DNA of 64,000 nt from Nonlabens agnitus (GTDB lineage: Bacteria; Bacteroidota; Bacteroidia; Flavobacteriales; Flavobacteriaceae), in NCBI RefSeq assembly GCF_002994045.1, contig NZ_MQUC01000003.1, positions 1,154,501 to 1,218,500 of the forward strand, in the 5' to 3' direction. Position numbers and translations under genes: made by a program. Below, in pieces: positions 14,846 to 23,905 of this stretch. Position 1 is the first letter of the stretch, and each line of letters opens with the position of its first letter. Below the pieces are notes generated by a model. It was given only the letters and a program-made list of their open reading frames with translations. It was not told the DNA's origin and made no database searches.

Positions 14846-16423
14846 ATGAGTTGGACAGGTTGGATCATCCTATTTATCATATTACAGATTGTCCACGGCG
14901 CAGGTACGTGGAAATTTTATAAAGCCGCAGGCAGACAAGCTTGGGAAGCCTTTGTTCCTGTGTATAATTCGGTTGTATTGATGAAAATCATTAATCGTCC
15001 CATCTGGTGGACGATTTTGTTGTTTTTACCAGTCGTTAATTTAATCATGTTTGTGGTTATTTGGGTGGAGACCTTAAGGTCTTTTGGCTATAACAAAGCC
15101 AAAGACACTGCGCTAGTCGTTCTAACCCTAGGACTTTATTTGTATTATATAAATTACACGCAGCCGTTAGAGCACATTAAAGAACGCTCCCTAAAACCCA
15201 GAACTGCCGCCGGCGAGTGGACCAGTTCTATTTTGTTTGCGGTGGTTGCAGCTACCATTGTGCATACGTATGTAATGCAGCCTTTTATCATTCCAACGCC
15301 ATCACTTGAGAAAACCTTACTCACCGGCGACTTCCTATTTGTATCAAAATTTCATTACGGTCCTAGATTTCCCATGACACCTGTGGCTGCTCCTATGGTT
15401 CACGATACGATTCCAGTATTAAGTGTCAAGAGTTATTTGGATAGACCGCAACTTCCTTACTTGCGCCTACCAGGCGTTAGTGACGTAAAGCGCAACGATA
15501 TTGTAGTATTCAACTGGCCAGTGGATACGGTCAATGCATTTCCCTACAACGACGGGAAATACCACTATAAACCTATCGATAAGAAATCGAATTACGTCAA
15601 GCGCTGTGTTGGTATTCCTGGAGATACACTTTCCATGATTGAAGGTAAGGTGCACATAAATGGTGAACCACTCGTACTACCAGAACGCGCAAAATTGCAG
15701 CATTCCTTCCTATTGAAAACTAAAGGTGCTCAGTACACTGAGGAACAAATGAATGAATTTGGTATCACAGATGGTTTCCAGCAAGGTCAATTGACTGGTA
15801 CAAATACACCTGCGTTATCCATCAAGGCAGCTACTGATGAGGCGATAGAAAAGCTTGAAGCTACCGGGAACATTGTTGAGGTCGAGCAGACTATCTTTTC
15901 AGATGCATTCTCACAGCGTTATTTCCCTTATGATGGCATTGTAGGTAATAGTTATGATAACATCAAGCCGTTCCTCATTCCTGCTAAAGGAATGACTACA
16001 CCTATTACCTATAAAAACATTGACTACTACCGCAGGATCATTGAAGTTTACGAGGGCTCTGAAATGGAAATCTCCAATACCATCAATTTACGCGGTAACG
16101 ATGTCTATCTAAACGGAAAACCTCTAACGGAATATACTTTCCTGCAAAACTATTACTGGCTAATGGGTGACAACCGTCACAATAGTGAAGACAGTCGCAT
16201 CTGGGGTTATGTTCCAGAAACACACGTGGTAGGAAAACCAGTGTTTGTCTGGATGAGTATTGACTGGAGCAAAAGTTTGACCGATATGGTGCGTTGGGAT
16301 CGCTTGTTCACCACCGTGAACGGTACGGGTCAACCTACCTCCTATTTCGTGTATTTTGTTGTGCTTTTGATCATCTATTTTGTGGTGCGTAAAATCATGA
16401 AAAACCGCAAAGCAAAAAAATAG
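14846..16423 (+). CDS. lepB: Signal peptidase I (large Bacteroidetes type)
   Basis: 525 aa inner-membrane protease that removes signal peptides from exported proteins. There are two or three N-terminal membrane segments (about 3-20, 45-75 and 85-100), then a further one near 125-145. The catalytic Ser153 lies in TPSLEKTL (equivalent to the usual PSxSMxPT), and the Lys252 general base is in SNYVKRCVG. The C-terminal box GDNRHNSEDSRIWGYVP is intact. An extra C-terminal membrane helix (about 498-518) and a basic tail follow. The length is roughly 1.6 times E. coli LepB owing to inserts in the periplasmic domain. The WbqC gene starts 2 bases later. Confidence 0.93.
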   Translation: MSWTGWIILFIILQIVHGAGTWKFYKAAGRQAWEAFVPVYNSVVLMKIINRPIWWTILLFLPVVNLIMFVVIWVETLRSFGYNKAKDTALVVLTLGLYLYYINYTQPLEHIKERSLKPRTAAGEWTSSILFAVVAATIVHTYVMQPFIIPTPSLEKTLLTGDFLFVSKFHYGPRFPMTPVAAPMVHDTIPVLSVKSYLDRPQLPYLRLPGVSDVKRNDIVVFNWPVDTVNAFPYNDGKYHYKPIDKKSNYVKRCVGIPGDTLSMIEGKVHINGEPLVLPERAKLQHSFLLKTKGAQYTEEQMNEFGITDGFQQGQLTGTNTPALSIKAATDEAIEKLEATGNIVEVEQTIFSDAFSQRYFPYDGIVGNSYDNIKPFLIPAKGMTTPITYKNIDYYRRIIEVYEGSEMEISNTINLRGNDVYLNGKPLTEYTFLQNYYWLMGDNRHNSEDSRIWGYVPETHVVGKPVFVWMSIDWSKSLTDMVRWDRLFTTVNGTGQPTSYFVYFVVLLIIYFVVRKIMKNRKAKK

Positions 16424-16425
16424 AT

Positions 16426-17034
16426 ATGTCACTTATCATACATCCTAGCTACTTTGTGGATGTAGAATCCTTGGTTCATATTTATCATTGCGATCAAATT
16501 CTTGTAGATGCTAGCGATAGTTATGTGAAACAGACCTATCGCAGCCGTTGTTATATTGCGGCCGCCAATGGACCGCTCACGCTCAACATTCCTATCGTTC
16601 ACGATGGCAAGCAAAGCTCCACGCTATACAAAGATGTTCTTATAGACCTATCACAGCCTTGGGCATCCAACCATCTCAAAAGCATCACCAGCGCCTATAA
16701 AAGCAGTCCTTATTACGAATATTATGAGGATGATTTAATTGAGTTGTATCAGGACATTCCAGAGAAGCTAATGGAATGGAATATTAAAACCATGCAATGG
16801 CTCTTGTCACAGCTCAACCTGGCTACCGATTTAAACTTTACGGACGACTACCAAAGTGATGAGCTTGCCACCTACTTGATCACTGCTAAAAAGAAATCAG
16901 ATCTTGACATCAAACCTTACATGCAGGTATTTCAAGAAAAGCATGGCTTCCTGCACCCGTTATCAGGACTGGACCTTTTATTCAATTTAGGTCCATCTTC
17001 AAGAGCTTATCTTAAAAGTATATCGCCATTGTGA
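16426..17034 (+). CDS. WbqC family protein
   Basis: 202 aa. The N-terminal IIHPSYFVDVESLVHIYHCDQI and QTYRSRCYIAAANGPLTLNIPI match the WbqC pattern (phenylalanine/aromatic-rich, with a conserved NR/RC segment). Members are found in O-antigen and other glycan loci, but the biochemical role is unsettled. It is cytoplasmic with no signal peptide. The stop TGA overlaps the GTG start of the next gene (GTGA, 17031-17034), which indicates translational coupling. Confidence 0.8.
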   Translation: MSLIIHPSYFVDVESLVHIYHCDQILVDASDSYVKQTYRSRCYIAAANGPLTLNIPIVHDGKQSSTLYKDVLIDLSQPWASNHLKSITSAYKSSPYYEYYEDDLIELYQDIPEKLMEWNIKTMQWLLSQLNLATDLNFTDDYQSDELATYLITAKKKSDLDIKPYMQVFQEKHGFLHPLSGLDLLFNLGPSSRAYLKSISPL

Positions 17035-17906
17035 ATACGGACTATGACAGGTTCAAGGCTTTCTACCAGACGTCCACTTTCTGGCAGGGAACGCTAGGTG
17101 GTATTGAGCAATTTCCTTTATCTAATTTTGATTTTAGCCATTTAAGCGATGAGGAACATGTTCTAGAATTACCGTCGATTCCTCATGGCACCGTATTGGG
17201 TAAACGAGCGGAGTACTTTTTTGAATTCTGCGCGAGGCAAAGCTCCAACTATGAAGTTCTCGCATCCAACGTACAGGTGTTTAGAGGCAATCGTACCCTA
17301 GGCGAGATTGATTACATCTTGAAACACAAAAGCACGCAGCAGGTGTTTCATGTCGAGTTGGTGTACAAATTCTACATTTTTGAACTGGGCAAAAATTATA
17401 AATCCGCTTATTTGAGCCGCGATCAAAACCAGGAACTCTCCAGTTATGTTGGACCCAATAGGCGCGATTATTTCATTAAGAAATTTGACCATCTTAAAAA
17501 AAGGCAACTACCTATTTTACAATTACCTGAAACCCTTGAACTGATCCAATCATTGAACATAGATGTGACCCAGATCAAGCAACAGGTTTGCTTCCTGGCG
17601 CACGTTTATATCCCACGAGAAATGTGGCAGCGTGAATTTAAATACCTCAATAAAAGATGCATCAAGGGATATTATATGGATGAGTTCGCTTTCGCGAAAG
17701 CGATAACCTCCAACCTCTATTTTCTACCTGAAAAAAAGCAATGGAAAATGCGACCACAGTCCTTGCAAGTGGCATTTACTCATGAGCAATTATTGCCAGA
17801 AGTGCGCCAAAGCTTAGAGCGAGGATTTGCTCCCATGATATGGATGCAATGGCCTAGTGGAGAATTTGAGAGCTTCTTTGTGGTTGCGGCTTTACCAACT
17901 CCTTAA
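17031..17906 (+). CDS. DUF1853 family protein (PD-(D/E)XK nuclease-like)
   Basis: 291 aa with a GTG start overlapping the WbqC stop. E61 in GKRAEYFFEF, D94 in GEIDYIL and E109/K113 in HVELVYKFYI are arranged like the acidic-Lys core of restriction-endonuclease folds, which is how DUF1853 is usually described. The partner and substrate are unknown. The short palindrome at 17685-17703 is translated as DEFAFAKAI. It is the last gene of the parA-lepB run; no obvious terminator follows. Confidence 0.72.
   Translation: MNTDYDRFKAFYQTSTFWQGTLGGIEQFPLSNFDFSHLSDEEHVLELPSIPHGTVLGKRAEYFFEFCARQSSNYEVLASNVQVFRGNRTLGEIDYILKHKSTQQVFHVELVYKFYIFELGKNYKSAYLSRDQNQELSSYVGPNRRDYFIKKFDHLKKRQLPILQLPETLELIQSLNIDVTQIKQQVCFLAHVYIPREMWQREFKYLNKRCIKGYYMDEFAFAKAITSNLYFLPEKKQWKMRPQSLQVAFTHEQLLPEVRQSLERGFAPMIWMQWPSGEFESFFVVAALPTP
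17685..17703. repeat. Short palindrome, intragenic (DUF1853 gene)
   Basis: TTCGCTTTCGCGAAAGCGA. It is read as FAFAKA. Confidence 0.95.
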
Positions 17907-17926
17907 GCACGATTTAACATGATGTT

Positions 17927-17960
17927 TTTAAAGATGAGCAGGTTGCGGTTTATCTTTAAA
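17927..17960. promoter_or_regulatory. AT-rich inverted repeat upstream of the Dps operon
   Basis: TTTAAAGAT (17927-17935) and ATCTTTAAA (17952-17960) form a perfect 9-bp inverted repeat with a 16-base loop. The right arm overlaps TATCTTTA, a near match to the -7 box, 15 bases before the ATG at 17975. It could be an operator covering the promoter. Confidence 0.35.
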
Positions 17961-17974
17961 TAAAACAAAACATT

Positions 17975-18106
17975 ATGGAACGCAAATTTGAAAGAACCAA
18001 AAGTGATAGCCCACTAGGAGAAATAGGAGATCGTTCAAAGCCTAAAGATTTTGATCTGGACTCTAATACAATCAATAAAAAAGAAAAAGAAAAAACCAAA
18101 AAATGA
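17975..18106 (+). CDS. Small charged protein, 43 aa, coupled to Dps
   Basis: Opens MERKFERTKSDSPLGEIGDR and ends in a KKEKEKTKK tail. It is soluble, highly charged and has no Cys. Its TGA overlaps the ATG of the Dps gene (ATGA, 18103-18106), so the two are almost certainly translated together. I do not recognise a family. A DNA-binding or Dps-accessory role is inference from charge and coupling. Confidence 0.65.
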   Translation: MERKFERTKSDSPLGEIGDRSKPKDFDLDSNTINKKEKEKTKK

Positions 18107-18594
18107 GTTATTTAAATTTTAATGCCGATAAAGCTAACAATACTTCAAAAGAACTGAACATTTTATTAGCCGACTATCATTTGTACTATCAAAAACTAAG
18201 AAATTTTCACTGGAATATCTTAGGACATAATTTCTTTGATCTACACGTGAAATTTGAAGAAATGTATGACGATGCTATCCTCAAGATAGATGAAATTGCT
18301 GAGCGTATTTTAACACTTAGATTTCAGCCTACTTCTAATTACAGCGATTATTTAGAAATGTCAAGTCTAAAAGAATCAAAATCTGAACTTAAAGATGTTG
18401 ATATGGTAAATATACTGATCGACGATCATGGATTACTATTGAAGCAAATGTCTAAAGTCGTCGAAGTTGCAGGAGAAGCCGAAGATGAAGGTACTATTGA
18501 TTTGATAGGCGCTTACATACGTGAGTTGGAAACTACCAGCTGGATGTTAGACGCATGGAGAATGAAGACTGGTGATATTCATAAGTCAGTATAA
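18103..18594 (+). CDS. dps: Dps-family ferritin-like DNA-protection protein
   Basis: 163 aa. The four-helix ferritin fold shows the Dps ferroxidase signature spread over ADYHLYYQKLRNFHWN and LHVKFEEMYDDAILKIDEIAERI (His, Asp and Glu ligands at the dimer interface). It oxidises Fe2+ with H2O2, stores iron and protects DNA in stress or stationary phase. Translation is coupled to the 43-aa gene upstream, and a strong terminator lies 20 bases downstream, making a two-gene unit. Confidence 0.92.
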   Translation: MSYLNFNADKANNTSKELNILLADYHLYYQKLRNFHWNILGHNFFDLHVKFEEMYDDAILKIDEIAERILTLRFQPTSNYSDYLEMSSLKESKSELKDVDMVNILIDDHGLLLKQMSKVVEVAGEAEDEGTIDLIGAYIRELETTSWMLDAWRMKTGDIHKSV

Positions 18595-18612
18595 CATTTG
18601 TCGATATTATTA

Positions 18613-18647
18613 AAAAACCGTTCCAAAAAATTGGAACGGTTTTTTTA
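18613..18647 (+). terminator. Intrinsic terminator of the Dps operon
   Basis: AACCGTTCCAA / TTGGAACGGTT is an 11-bp perfect stem with an AAAA loop, followed by TTTTTT. Confidence 0.93.
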
Positions 18648-18669
18648 TGCTACATTTTCAACAAAAGCT

Positions 18670-18849
18670 TTACTTCTTGTACTTCTTACGAGTTTTAAGA
18701 AAACTGATCCCACCAACTATTTCTACCACGACGCCTAAAAGGATCATTCCTATGGCTCCAAATATCTCTAGAAAATAAAATAGAATACCGATGATGACAA
18801 TCACACTACCTAAAGCGATCAAAACGATTCCGGTTCTGGGATGAAGCAT
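18670..18849 (-). CDS. Small two-helix membrane protein, 59 aa
   Basis: ATG at 18849-18847, TAA at 18672-18670. The product opens MLHPRTGIVLIALGSVIVII and has two hydrophobic segments (about 8-27 and 30-50) with a single Glu between, then a basic tail KTRKKYKK, so it is predicted to sit in the inner membrane with the tail in the cytoplasm. No family is recognised. It lies between two terminators and may be read through from the phosphoesterase gene. Confidence 0.6.
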   Translation of the reverse strand: MLHPRTGIVLIALGSVIVIIGILFYFLEIFGAIGMILLGVVVEIVGGISFLKTRKKYKK

Positions 18850-18876
18850 AAGTGTTTCTTTTGATCAAAAATAGAA

Positions 18877-18906
18877 AACCTGATGGATATCAACATCCAT
18901 CAGGTT
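18877..18906 (-). terminator. Terminator of the phosphoesterase/barrel gene
   Basis: AACCTGATGGAT / ATCCATCAGGTT is a 12-bp perfect stem. On the minus strand it is followed by TTCTATTTTT. It lies 22 bases beyond the stop of the 18929-22645 gene. Confidence 0.8.
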
Positions 18907-18928
18907 TGTTATTTATAGTCAGAAATTG

Positions 18929-21900
18929 TTAGAAGTTAAATCCTACCTGGAAACTAAATCTTAAACCATCATCGCCGTGAAAGAGGTTGAAAGTAGCTCC
19001 TATTGCCTCTGCGGAATTTACCCAAATACCACCGCCATAATCGTTGTACCACCTTTCACTAAAATCACCACTCAACCACACTCGACCTACATCACCACCT
19101 ACAAAAACTCCTATTTGTAAGGGTACGAATCCGGACTTAAATTCATTAAAACTGTAGCGTATGTCTCCAGAAGTGACAAAGGACCGTTGTCCAGAGAATC
19201 GCTGGGTACGGTAACCTCTCAAGCCTGTCATTTGGCCCAACTGCGCGCTTTGATAAAATTCGTAATCATTACCAACAATGATGTGAGACTGAGCCAAGGA
19301 TCGAAGGACTAGTTTACGGTCTCTAGTCAACGCATTATAAAAGCCCATTTTAGGTTTGAAGTAATAAAAAGTATCATCGATTTGCTGGAAATTACCCACC
19401 AAACCGTTATTGATCTCAAAGATCATCCCACGAGTAGGATTCAAGTTATTATCAAAAGAAGTATAGTTATAAGTGACATTGACATCTCCAAACCATTTTC
19501 TATCAAAGAATTCTGGGTCTGTTTGTGAACCTGGAAACTGAGTAATAAACCTACCACGATCTTCCAGTACTTGATTCCCTTCTACCGTCAGGCTCATTCT
19601 CAAGTTAGAACCATATTCACCGCGATAAATCGCTCCTGCGCCAGCACTGTAAGTACTCAATCGCACACGATTGAAATCGTATGATAAGTCGTCATCTGGA
19701 TTATTGGTTTCATTTCCGAAACCGAAGAAATTTTCAGTAAAAGTAGGACCATTCCATTTTCCAGAAAGTAAAAGGTTCATTTCTCCAAAAACTCCAGCAA
19801 ATTCTCCTTCATACGCAATGGTGTAACCTTCAGTTGCAAAAAAGTATCCAGCAGTCAGTTTATGTACTCTTGTATGTGGATTGCGATTAAATCCATCTAC
19901 AGTATACACGTTTTGAACCGCCAGTCGCAAACCGTCATCTGGATTGAAACCTATGGCTGGTGTCAAAATATTGGAAGCCTGTATCGCCTTTTTGGGATCG
20001 TAGGTATTGACCTCGTAACTGTTGGTCAATCTCTTTACGGCATCTTCCATCTCTAAAAAGGTGTTTTCTTTCGTTTTATGGTCATGAATCGTGATGGCTC
20101 TGCCGCTTTCAATATCGTAGATATCGTTATTCTGGCCGCCTATAACTCTTACCTTTATAGGATTGTTGGGGTTACCAATGGCGTGAATGATATCATCATC
20201 ATCTAATCCATAAATCCAGATTTCTTTGGTTTCAGAACGATCAAAGGTTCTTTGAAAAACAACATCTGCTTTCTCGCCATCTTTGTTTCTATATATCTTA
20301 ACCTTTGTAACACCTTTTGCAATGCGTTCTATTTCTATGATATCATCTTTATCAGTACCGGTAACTATCGCCAGTTTTGAAATGACATTGTAATATCGCA
20401 CCGCAATATCTAAGAGATTATCGCGACGCGCCTTCATGCTTTCAATAATCGTCTGTGTACTCTCGTTTGGATATATTTCTGCAGGTAGGTTTTTGAAGGC
20501 TTGCTCAATAGTCTCATCTGATAGGTTCTCTTGAATGTATCTAGCCTGCTCTGTCCATGCCTCGAGGTTGGCCTCTTGAGCTAGGTTTCGATCCAGATAG
20601 GTTGCTGCGGTATTGAACCATCTTACGTTCCTTAAATCATCCTCATAGGTGGCAAACTGATTGGTGATGCCCACTAAGGTTCTCAAGGTGGCAAAAACAG
20701 CACCGTCAAAGTTAGAAAACACCTGATCTCTATCTCGTGGTATTGGTTTATAGATTACCGTGCCATCGGCATTTTCAAATTCTGCCCATCGCCATTGATC
20801 CTTGCCTCTATCCCAATCACCTATTAACATGTCAAACATGCGGGCGCGAATGAAAGATGCCTCGTCCACCTTATACTTTTCATCGCGACGCAACCTTTCA
20901 AAAAGATCCTCGGTACTTTTGATATCGTTGGGCCTACCGAAGCTCGCCAATTCGTTATAGTTCTCTTCTGGACGTTCTACCAGCATGTACAATTCATCGC
21001 CAAAATTATTATTGTACTGCCCTAACGCTTTTTGCTTTGGGATATAATAAATCTCTGGATTGGTATGAAAAATATCCACTGCAGCAGCCAGATCTGGAAT
21101 GACTAGTGCTCCATATGGATGCGCTGCTGTGTAAAAGTCGTACAGTAAATCTTCGGCACCCGTATTATCAAACCCAACCGATACATCTGTATCGTTAAAA
21201 ACGGTTTTTTGCAAAAACTGAACAGAGCTTTTCTTTAAAGCCCTCAACACGTATTCCTTACCGCTAGGATCTTGCAATCTTAAGGATCTGGTTTCTATGC
21301 TACCGCTGGCTCTCAGAATTTTTAAACCACCCTTTAGAGTATCTAGTAATCCAACTTTGGCATTGATCTCTGTGCCATAGAGCTCTCGGTACTTTTTACC
21401 CCATAATCCTTTAAACACTTCAGATTTGTCTGTTTTTTCATCTTCGTATATGTTCGCTTTCGCGAAAGCGGGAAAACGGTCTGGCAACGAGTCCACATTG
21501 AAAGATTTAGGTTGCTCAATCACCTTTTTGGTATATAGTAATTTGTGAGCCTCACCATCCCAACCATAATATTGAACCCAAGAGCTACCATCTTCCATCA
21601 CATCCATGCGGGCAAAGCCTTTACCGCCGTAAACAAACAGCCCATCATTACTTAAAGAAGCGTATCCTTGCTTAGAACCAGACCCTGAAACAATCTGTCT
21701 CACACCAGAATTTTCAATGTATTGCAAGGTATGTTCATGACCGCTAGAAAAAATGATGCGAGGAGCTTTTGAGGCAATAGCAAGCTTGCTTAAACGGTCT
21801 GCCATTTCCTGATATCTTTTATTTTGTTTGTCCTGCGCACTCACGCCACCACTGGTTCTGATCAAGCTTACAAGCGATCCCAGTACGGGAATAGGTAATT

Positions 21901-22645
21901 TGCCTTGAGTTGGAAAAAGATGCTTAATAGCGGCATACTGTCCACCATGAACACCATTAGTAAACAAAGGATGGTGCAAGCTTACCAGAATGGTTTTGTC
22001 CTGATTGCTTTTGAACTCATCTCTCAGTGCAAGAAAGAATTGATCTCTGGTTTTGATCTGATCACAGTCGTCGTTAATCGTTGGGATCTCATCCCATTTT
22101 GCCAGATACCACTGGCTATCAAGAATGATTAATTGAATGTCGGGCGTAATCTCGCGACTTTCTATGGGACACCCAACGCTAGGCTGCCAGATGTCTTTAT
22201 CATCCATGGCATTTTCTATGTATTCCTTTTCCCGTTCTACATTGACAAGATTCTCATTATAATAGTCATGATTTCCAGGGATAAAGATGGTTTTCCCACC
22301 AAAGCTTTTGGCGACATCTATTTGCGCATCTAAATGATTTTCTGCTGTAGGTCTGAATTCATCATCCTTAGCGGGCATTCCTGTGGGATAAATATTATCA
22401 CCTAAAAAAATGAGCAAATCTTCTTGAGTGTTTTTGCCTTCAATATAACTTTCCAATGACAATAAACCATCGCTCTTACCACCTAACGGCGAGTAGCCTA
22501 CATCACCTATTAGGTAAAAGCTTTTTTCTACTGCTTGACCAGTTGGATACTGCTCTAATTCATCTTCTTTATATTGTGCTTGATAACTTGCACAACCCGC
22601 AAGGGTACAGATTGCTATTAATAAAAGAATGTTATTTTTAAGCAT
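18929..22645 (-). CDS. Lipoprotein metallophosphoesterase fused to a BamA/D15-type outer-membrane barrel
   Basis: 1238 aa. A lipoprotein signal, LLLIAICTLAGC, has Cys18 as the lipid site. A calcineurin-like phosphoesterase follows, with GDVG (D48), GDN (D83, N84), GNHD (125-127), SLHHP and GHEH. The central part (about 420-830) includes IYKPIPRDRDQVFSNFDG and an IVTGTDKDD stretch. From about 850 there are repeated beta strands ending NLFHGDDGLRFSFQVGFNF, with C-terminal Phe, as in Bac_surface_Ag barrels. It is therefore an outer-membrane phosphoesterase; the substrate is unknown. The short palindrome at 21453-21470 reads PAFAKAN. It is divergent from the HD-PycTM gene with a 41-base gap. Confidence 0.88.
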   Translation of the reverse strand: MLKNNILLLIAICTLAGCASYQAQYKEDELEQYPTGQAVEKSFYLIGDVGYSPLGGKSDGLLSLESYIEGKNTQEDLLIFLGDNIYPTGMPAKDDEFRPTAENHLDAQIDVAKSFGGKTIFIPGNHDYYNENLVNVEREKEYIENAMDDKDIWQPSVGCPIESREITPDIQLIILDSQWYLAKWDEIPTINDDCDQIKTRDQFFLALRDEFKSNQDKTILVSLHHPLFTNGVHGGQYAAIKHLFPTQGKLPIPVLGSLVSLIRTSGGVSAQDKQNKRYQEMADRLSKLAIASKAPRIIFSSGHEHTLQYIENSGVRQIVSGSGSKQGYASLSNDGLFVYGGKGFARMDVMEDGSSWVQYYGWDGEAHKLLYTKKVIEQPKSFNVDSLPDRFPAFAKANIYEDEKTDKSEVFKGLWGKKYRELYGTEINAKVGLLDTLKGGLKILRASGSIETRSLRLQDPSGKEYVLRALKKSSVQFLQKTVFNDTDVSVGFDNTGAEDLLYDFYTAAHPYGALVIPDLAAAVDIFHTNPEIYYIPKQKALGQYNNNFGDELYMLVERPEENYNELASFGRPNDIKSTEDLFERLRRDEKYKVDEASFIRARMFDMLIGDWDRGKDQWRWAEFENADGTVIYKPIPRDRDQVFSNFDGAVFATLRTLVGITNQFATYEDDLRNVRWFNTAATYLDRNLAQEANLEAWTEQARYIQENLSDETIEQAFKNLPAEIYPNESTQTIIESMKARRDNLLDIAVRYYNVISKLAIVTGTDKDDIIEIERIAKGVTKVKIYRNKDGEKADVVFQRTFDRSETKEIWIYGLDDDDIIHAIGNPNNPIKVRVIGGQNNDIYDIESGRAITIHDHKTKENTFLEMEDAVKRLTNSYEVNTYDPKKAIQASNILTPAIGFNPDDGLRLAVQNVYTVDGFNRNPHTRVHKLTAGYFFATEGYTIAYEGEFAGVFGEMNLLLSGKWNGPTFTENFFGFGNETNNPDDDLSYDFNRVRLSTYSAGAGAIYRGEYGSNLRMSLTVEGNQVLEDRGRFITQFPGSQTDPEFFDRKWFGDVNVTYNYTSFDNNLNPTRGMIFEINNGLVGNFQQIDDTFYYFKPKMGFYNALTRDRKLVLRSLAQSHIIVGNDYEFYQSAQLGQMTGLRGYRTQRFSGQRSFVTSGDIRYSFNEFKSGFVPLQIGVFVGGDVGRVWLSGDFSERWYNDYGGGIWVNSAEAIGATFNLFHGDDGLRFSFQVGFNF
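21453..21470. repeat. Short palindrome, intragenic (phosphoesterase/barrel gene)
   Basis: TTCGCTTTCGCGAAAGCG. It is read as AFAKA on the minus strand, between the phosphoesterase domain and the central region. Confidence 0.95.
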
Positions 22646-22686
22646 AAGTTATCAATTCGTGGTAATTTTAATTCTTAAACCTTAAT

Positions 22687-23889
22687 ATGACTGAATTTCT
22701 TAACGCAGCCGATGATTTTGTGTTACATCTTTTCAAAGAGAAATTAGATGATATTTATGTGTATCACAACTATACGCACACTAAACGGGTTGTTAAAAGT
22801 ACACACGAAATTATCGACAACTCTGAAATAGATGTTAAAGAGAAAGAGGCCTTATTACTGGCCGCATGGCTGCACGACACGGGTTATATTTACGGTGCTG
22901 ATGGACATGAAGAAGCGAGCGCAAAAATAGCTGAAGAATTTCTAAAAGATCAAAACGTTGATAAGGACACCATTGAATTGGTGCAAAAGTTAATAAGAGC
23001 TACTAAGTTCAATGACCAACCCACAGGTAAGCTAGAAGAAATATTGCGTGATGCAGACTCCTCGCATTTTGCCAAGGACTATTATTTTGAAACCAGTGAA
23101 TTGCTTAAAAAAGAGCTAGAACTACGTGGTAAGGAAATGTCCAATAAAGAATGGCGCAAGGAAAATATTCTGGTTTTTACTGAAAAGCACCGCTATTACA
23201 GCGAGTATGCCGTAAAAAACTGGAACGTCAAGAAGAACGAAAACTTGATGAAGCTCTTCAAAAAGAAAAAGAAGAAAGCTGCCAAATACAACAAGGAGAA
23301 ACTTAAGGTTGACCTTAAGAACCAAAGCCCAGAACGTGCGATTCAAACCCTCTTTCGAACTACCTTAAGAAACCACATAAAGCTTAGTGACATTGCAGAT
23401 ACTAAGGCAAACATTTTGTTGTCTGTAAATGCTATTATCATCTCACTAGCCCTAGCTAACTTGATTCCTAAACTGGATCAGGTGAGCAACCGTCATTTAC
23501 TGTATCCTACATTGATCTTAATTTTATTCTCTGTAGCCAGTATCATCCTTTCCATTTTATCTACAAGGCCCAATGTTACAAGTGGTGAATTTACCGATGA
23601 GCAGGTAGAAAAGCGTGAAGTCAACCTACTATTTTTTGGTAATTTCCATAAGGTGCCTTTCCAGAGATATCAAAAGGCATTGATGAGCTTGCTGGATGAT
23701 AAGGAAGAAGTCTATCAAAGTCTTCTAAAGGATTTATGGCTGCTAGGTGTGGTGCTCAACCGTAAATACAGTCTTTTAAGATGGACGTATACTATATTTA
23801 TGATAGGTATCATTGCATCAGTGATTGCCTTTGTGATCGCGTTTACTACCTATGAATATCCTGTAGTAGCAGAAATAGTTCCAGGATAG
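22687..23889 (+). CDS. HD-domain phosphohydrolase fused to a Pycsar-type transmembrane effector domain (DUF5706/PycTM)
   Basis: 400 aa. Residues 20-190 form an HD domain, with H31 in NYTHTKRVV, H63-D64 in WLHDTGYIYG and Asp in LRDADSSH (about 122-124), so a metal-dependent nucleotide phosphohydrolase is likely. A Lys-rich linker (192-207) leads to the PycTM-like part: HIKLSDIADTKANILLSVNA (230-249) with predicted membrane segments about 242-261, 272-292 and 365-387. In Pycsar defence PycTM senses cyclic CMP/UMP and damages the membrane (family knowledge). No cyclase is encoded nearby. The gene may be a housekeeping nucleotide-signalling protein rather than a defence effector. Confidence 0.8.
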   Translation: MTEFLNAADDFVLHLFKEKLDDIYVYHNYTHTKRVVKSTHEIIDNSEIDVKEKEALLLAAWLHDTGYIYGADGHEEASAKIAEEFLKDQNVDKDTIELVQKLIRATKFNDQPTGKLEEILRDADSSHFAKDYYFETSELLKKELELRGKEMSNKEWRKENILVFTEKHRYYSEYAVKNWNVKKNENLMKLFKKKKKKAAKYNKEKLKVDLKNQSPERAIQTLFRTTLRNHIKLSDIADTKANILLSVNAIIISLALANLIPKLDQVSNRHLLYPTLILILFSVASIILSILSTRPNVTSGEFTDEQVEKREVNLLFFGNFHKVPFQRYQKALMSLLDDKEEVYQSLLKDLWLLGVVLNRKYSLLRWTYTIFMIGIIASVIAFVIAFTTYEYPVVAEIVPG

Positions 23890-23905
23890 TATTCAAAACA
23901 TGATA

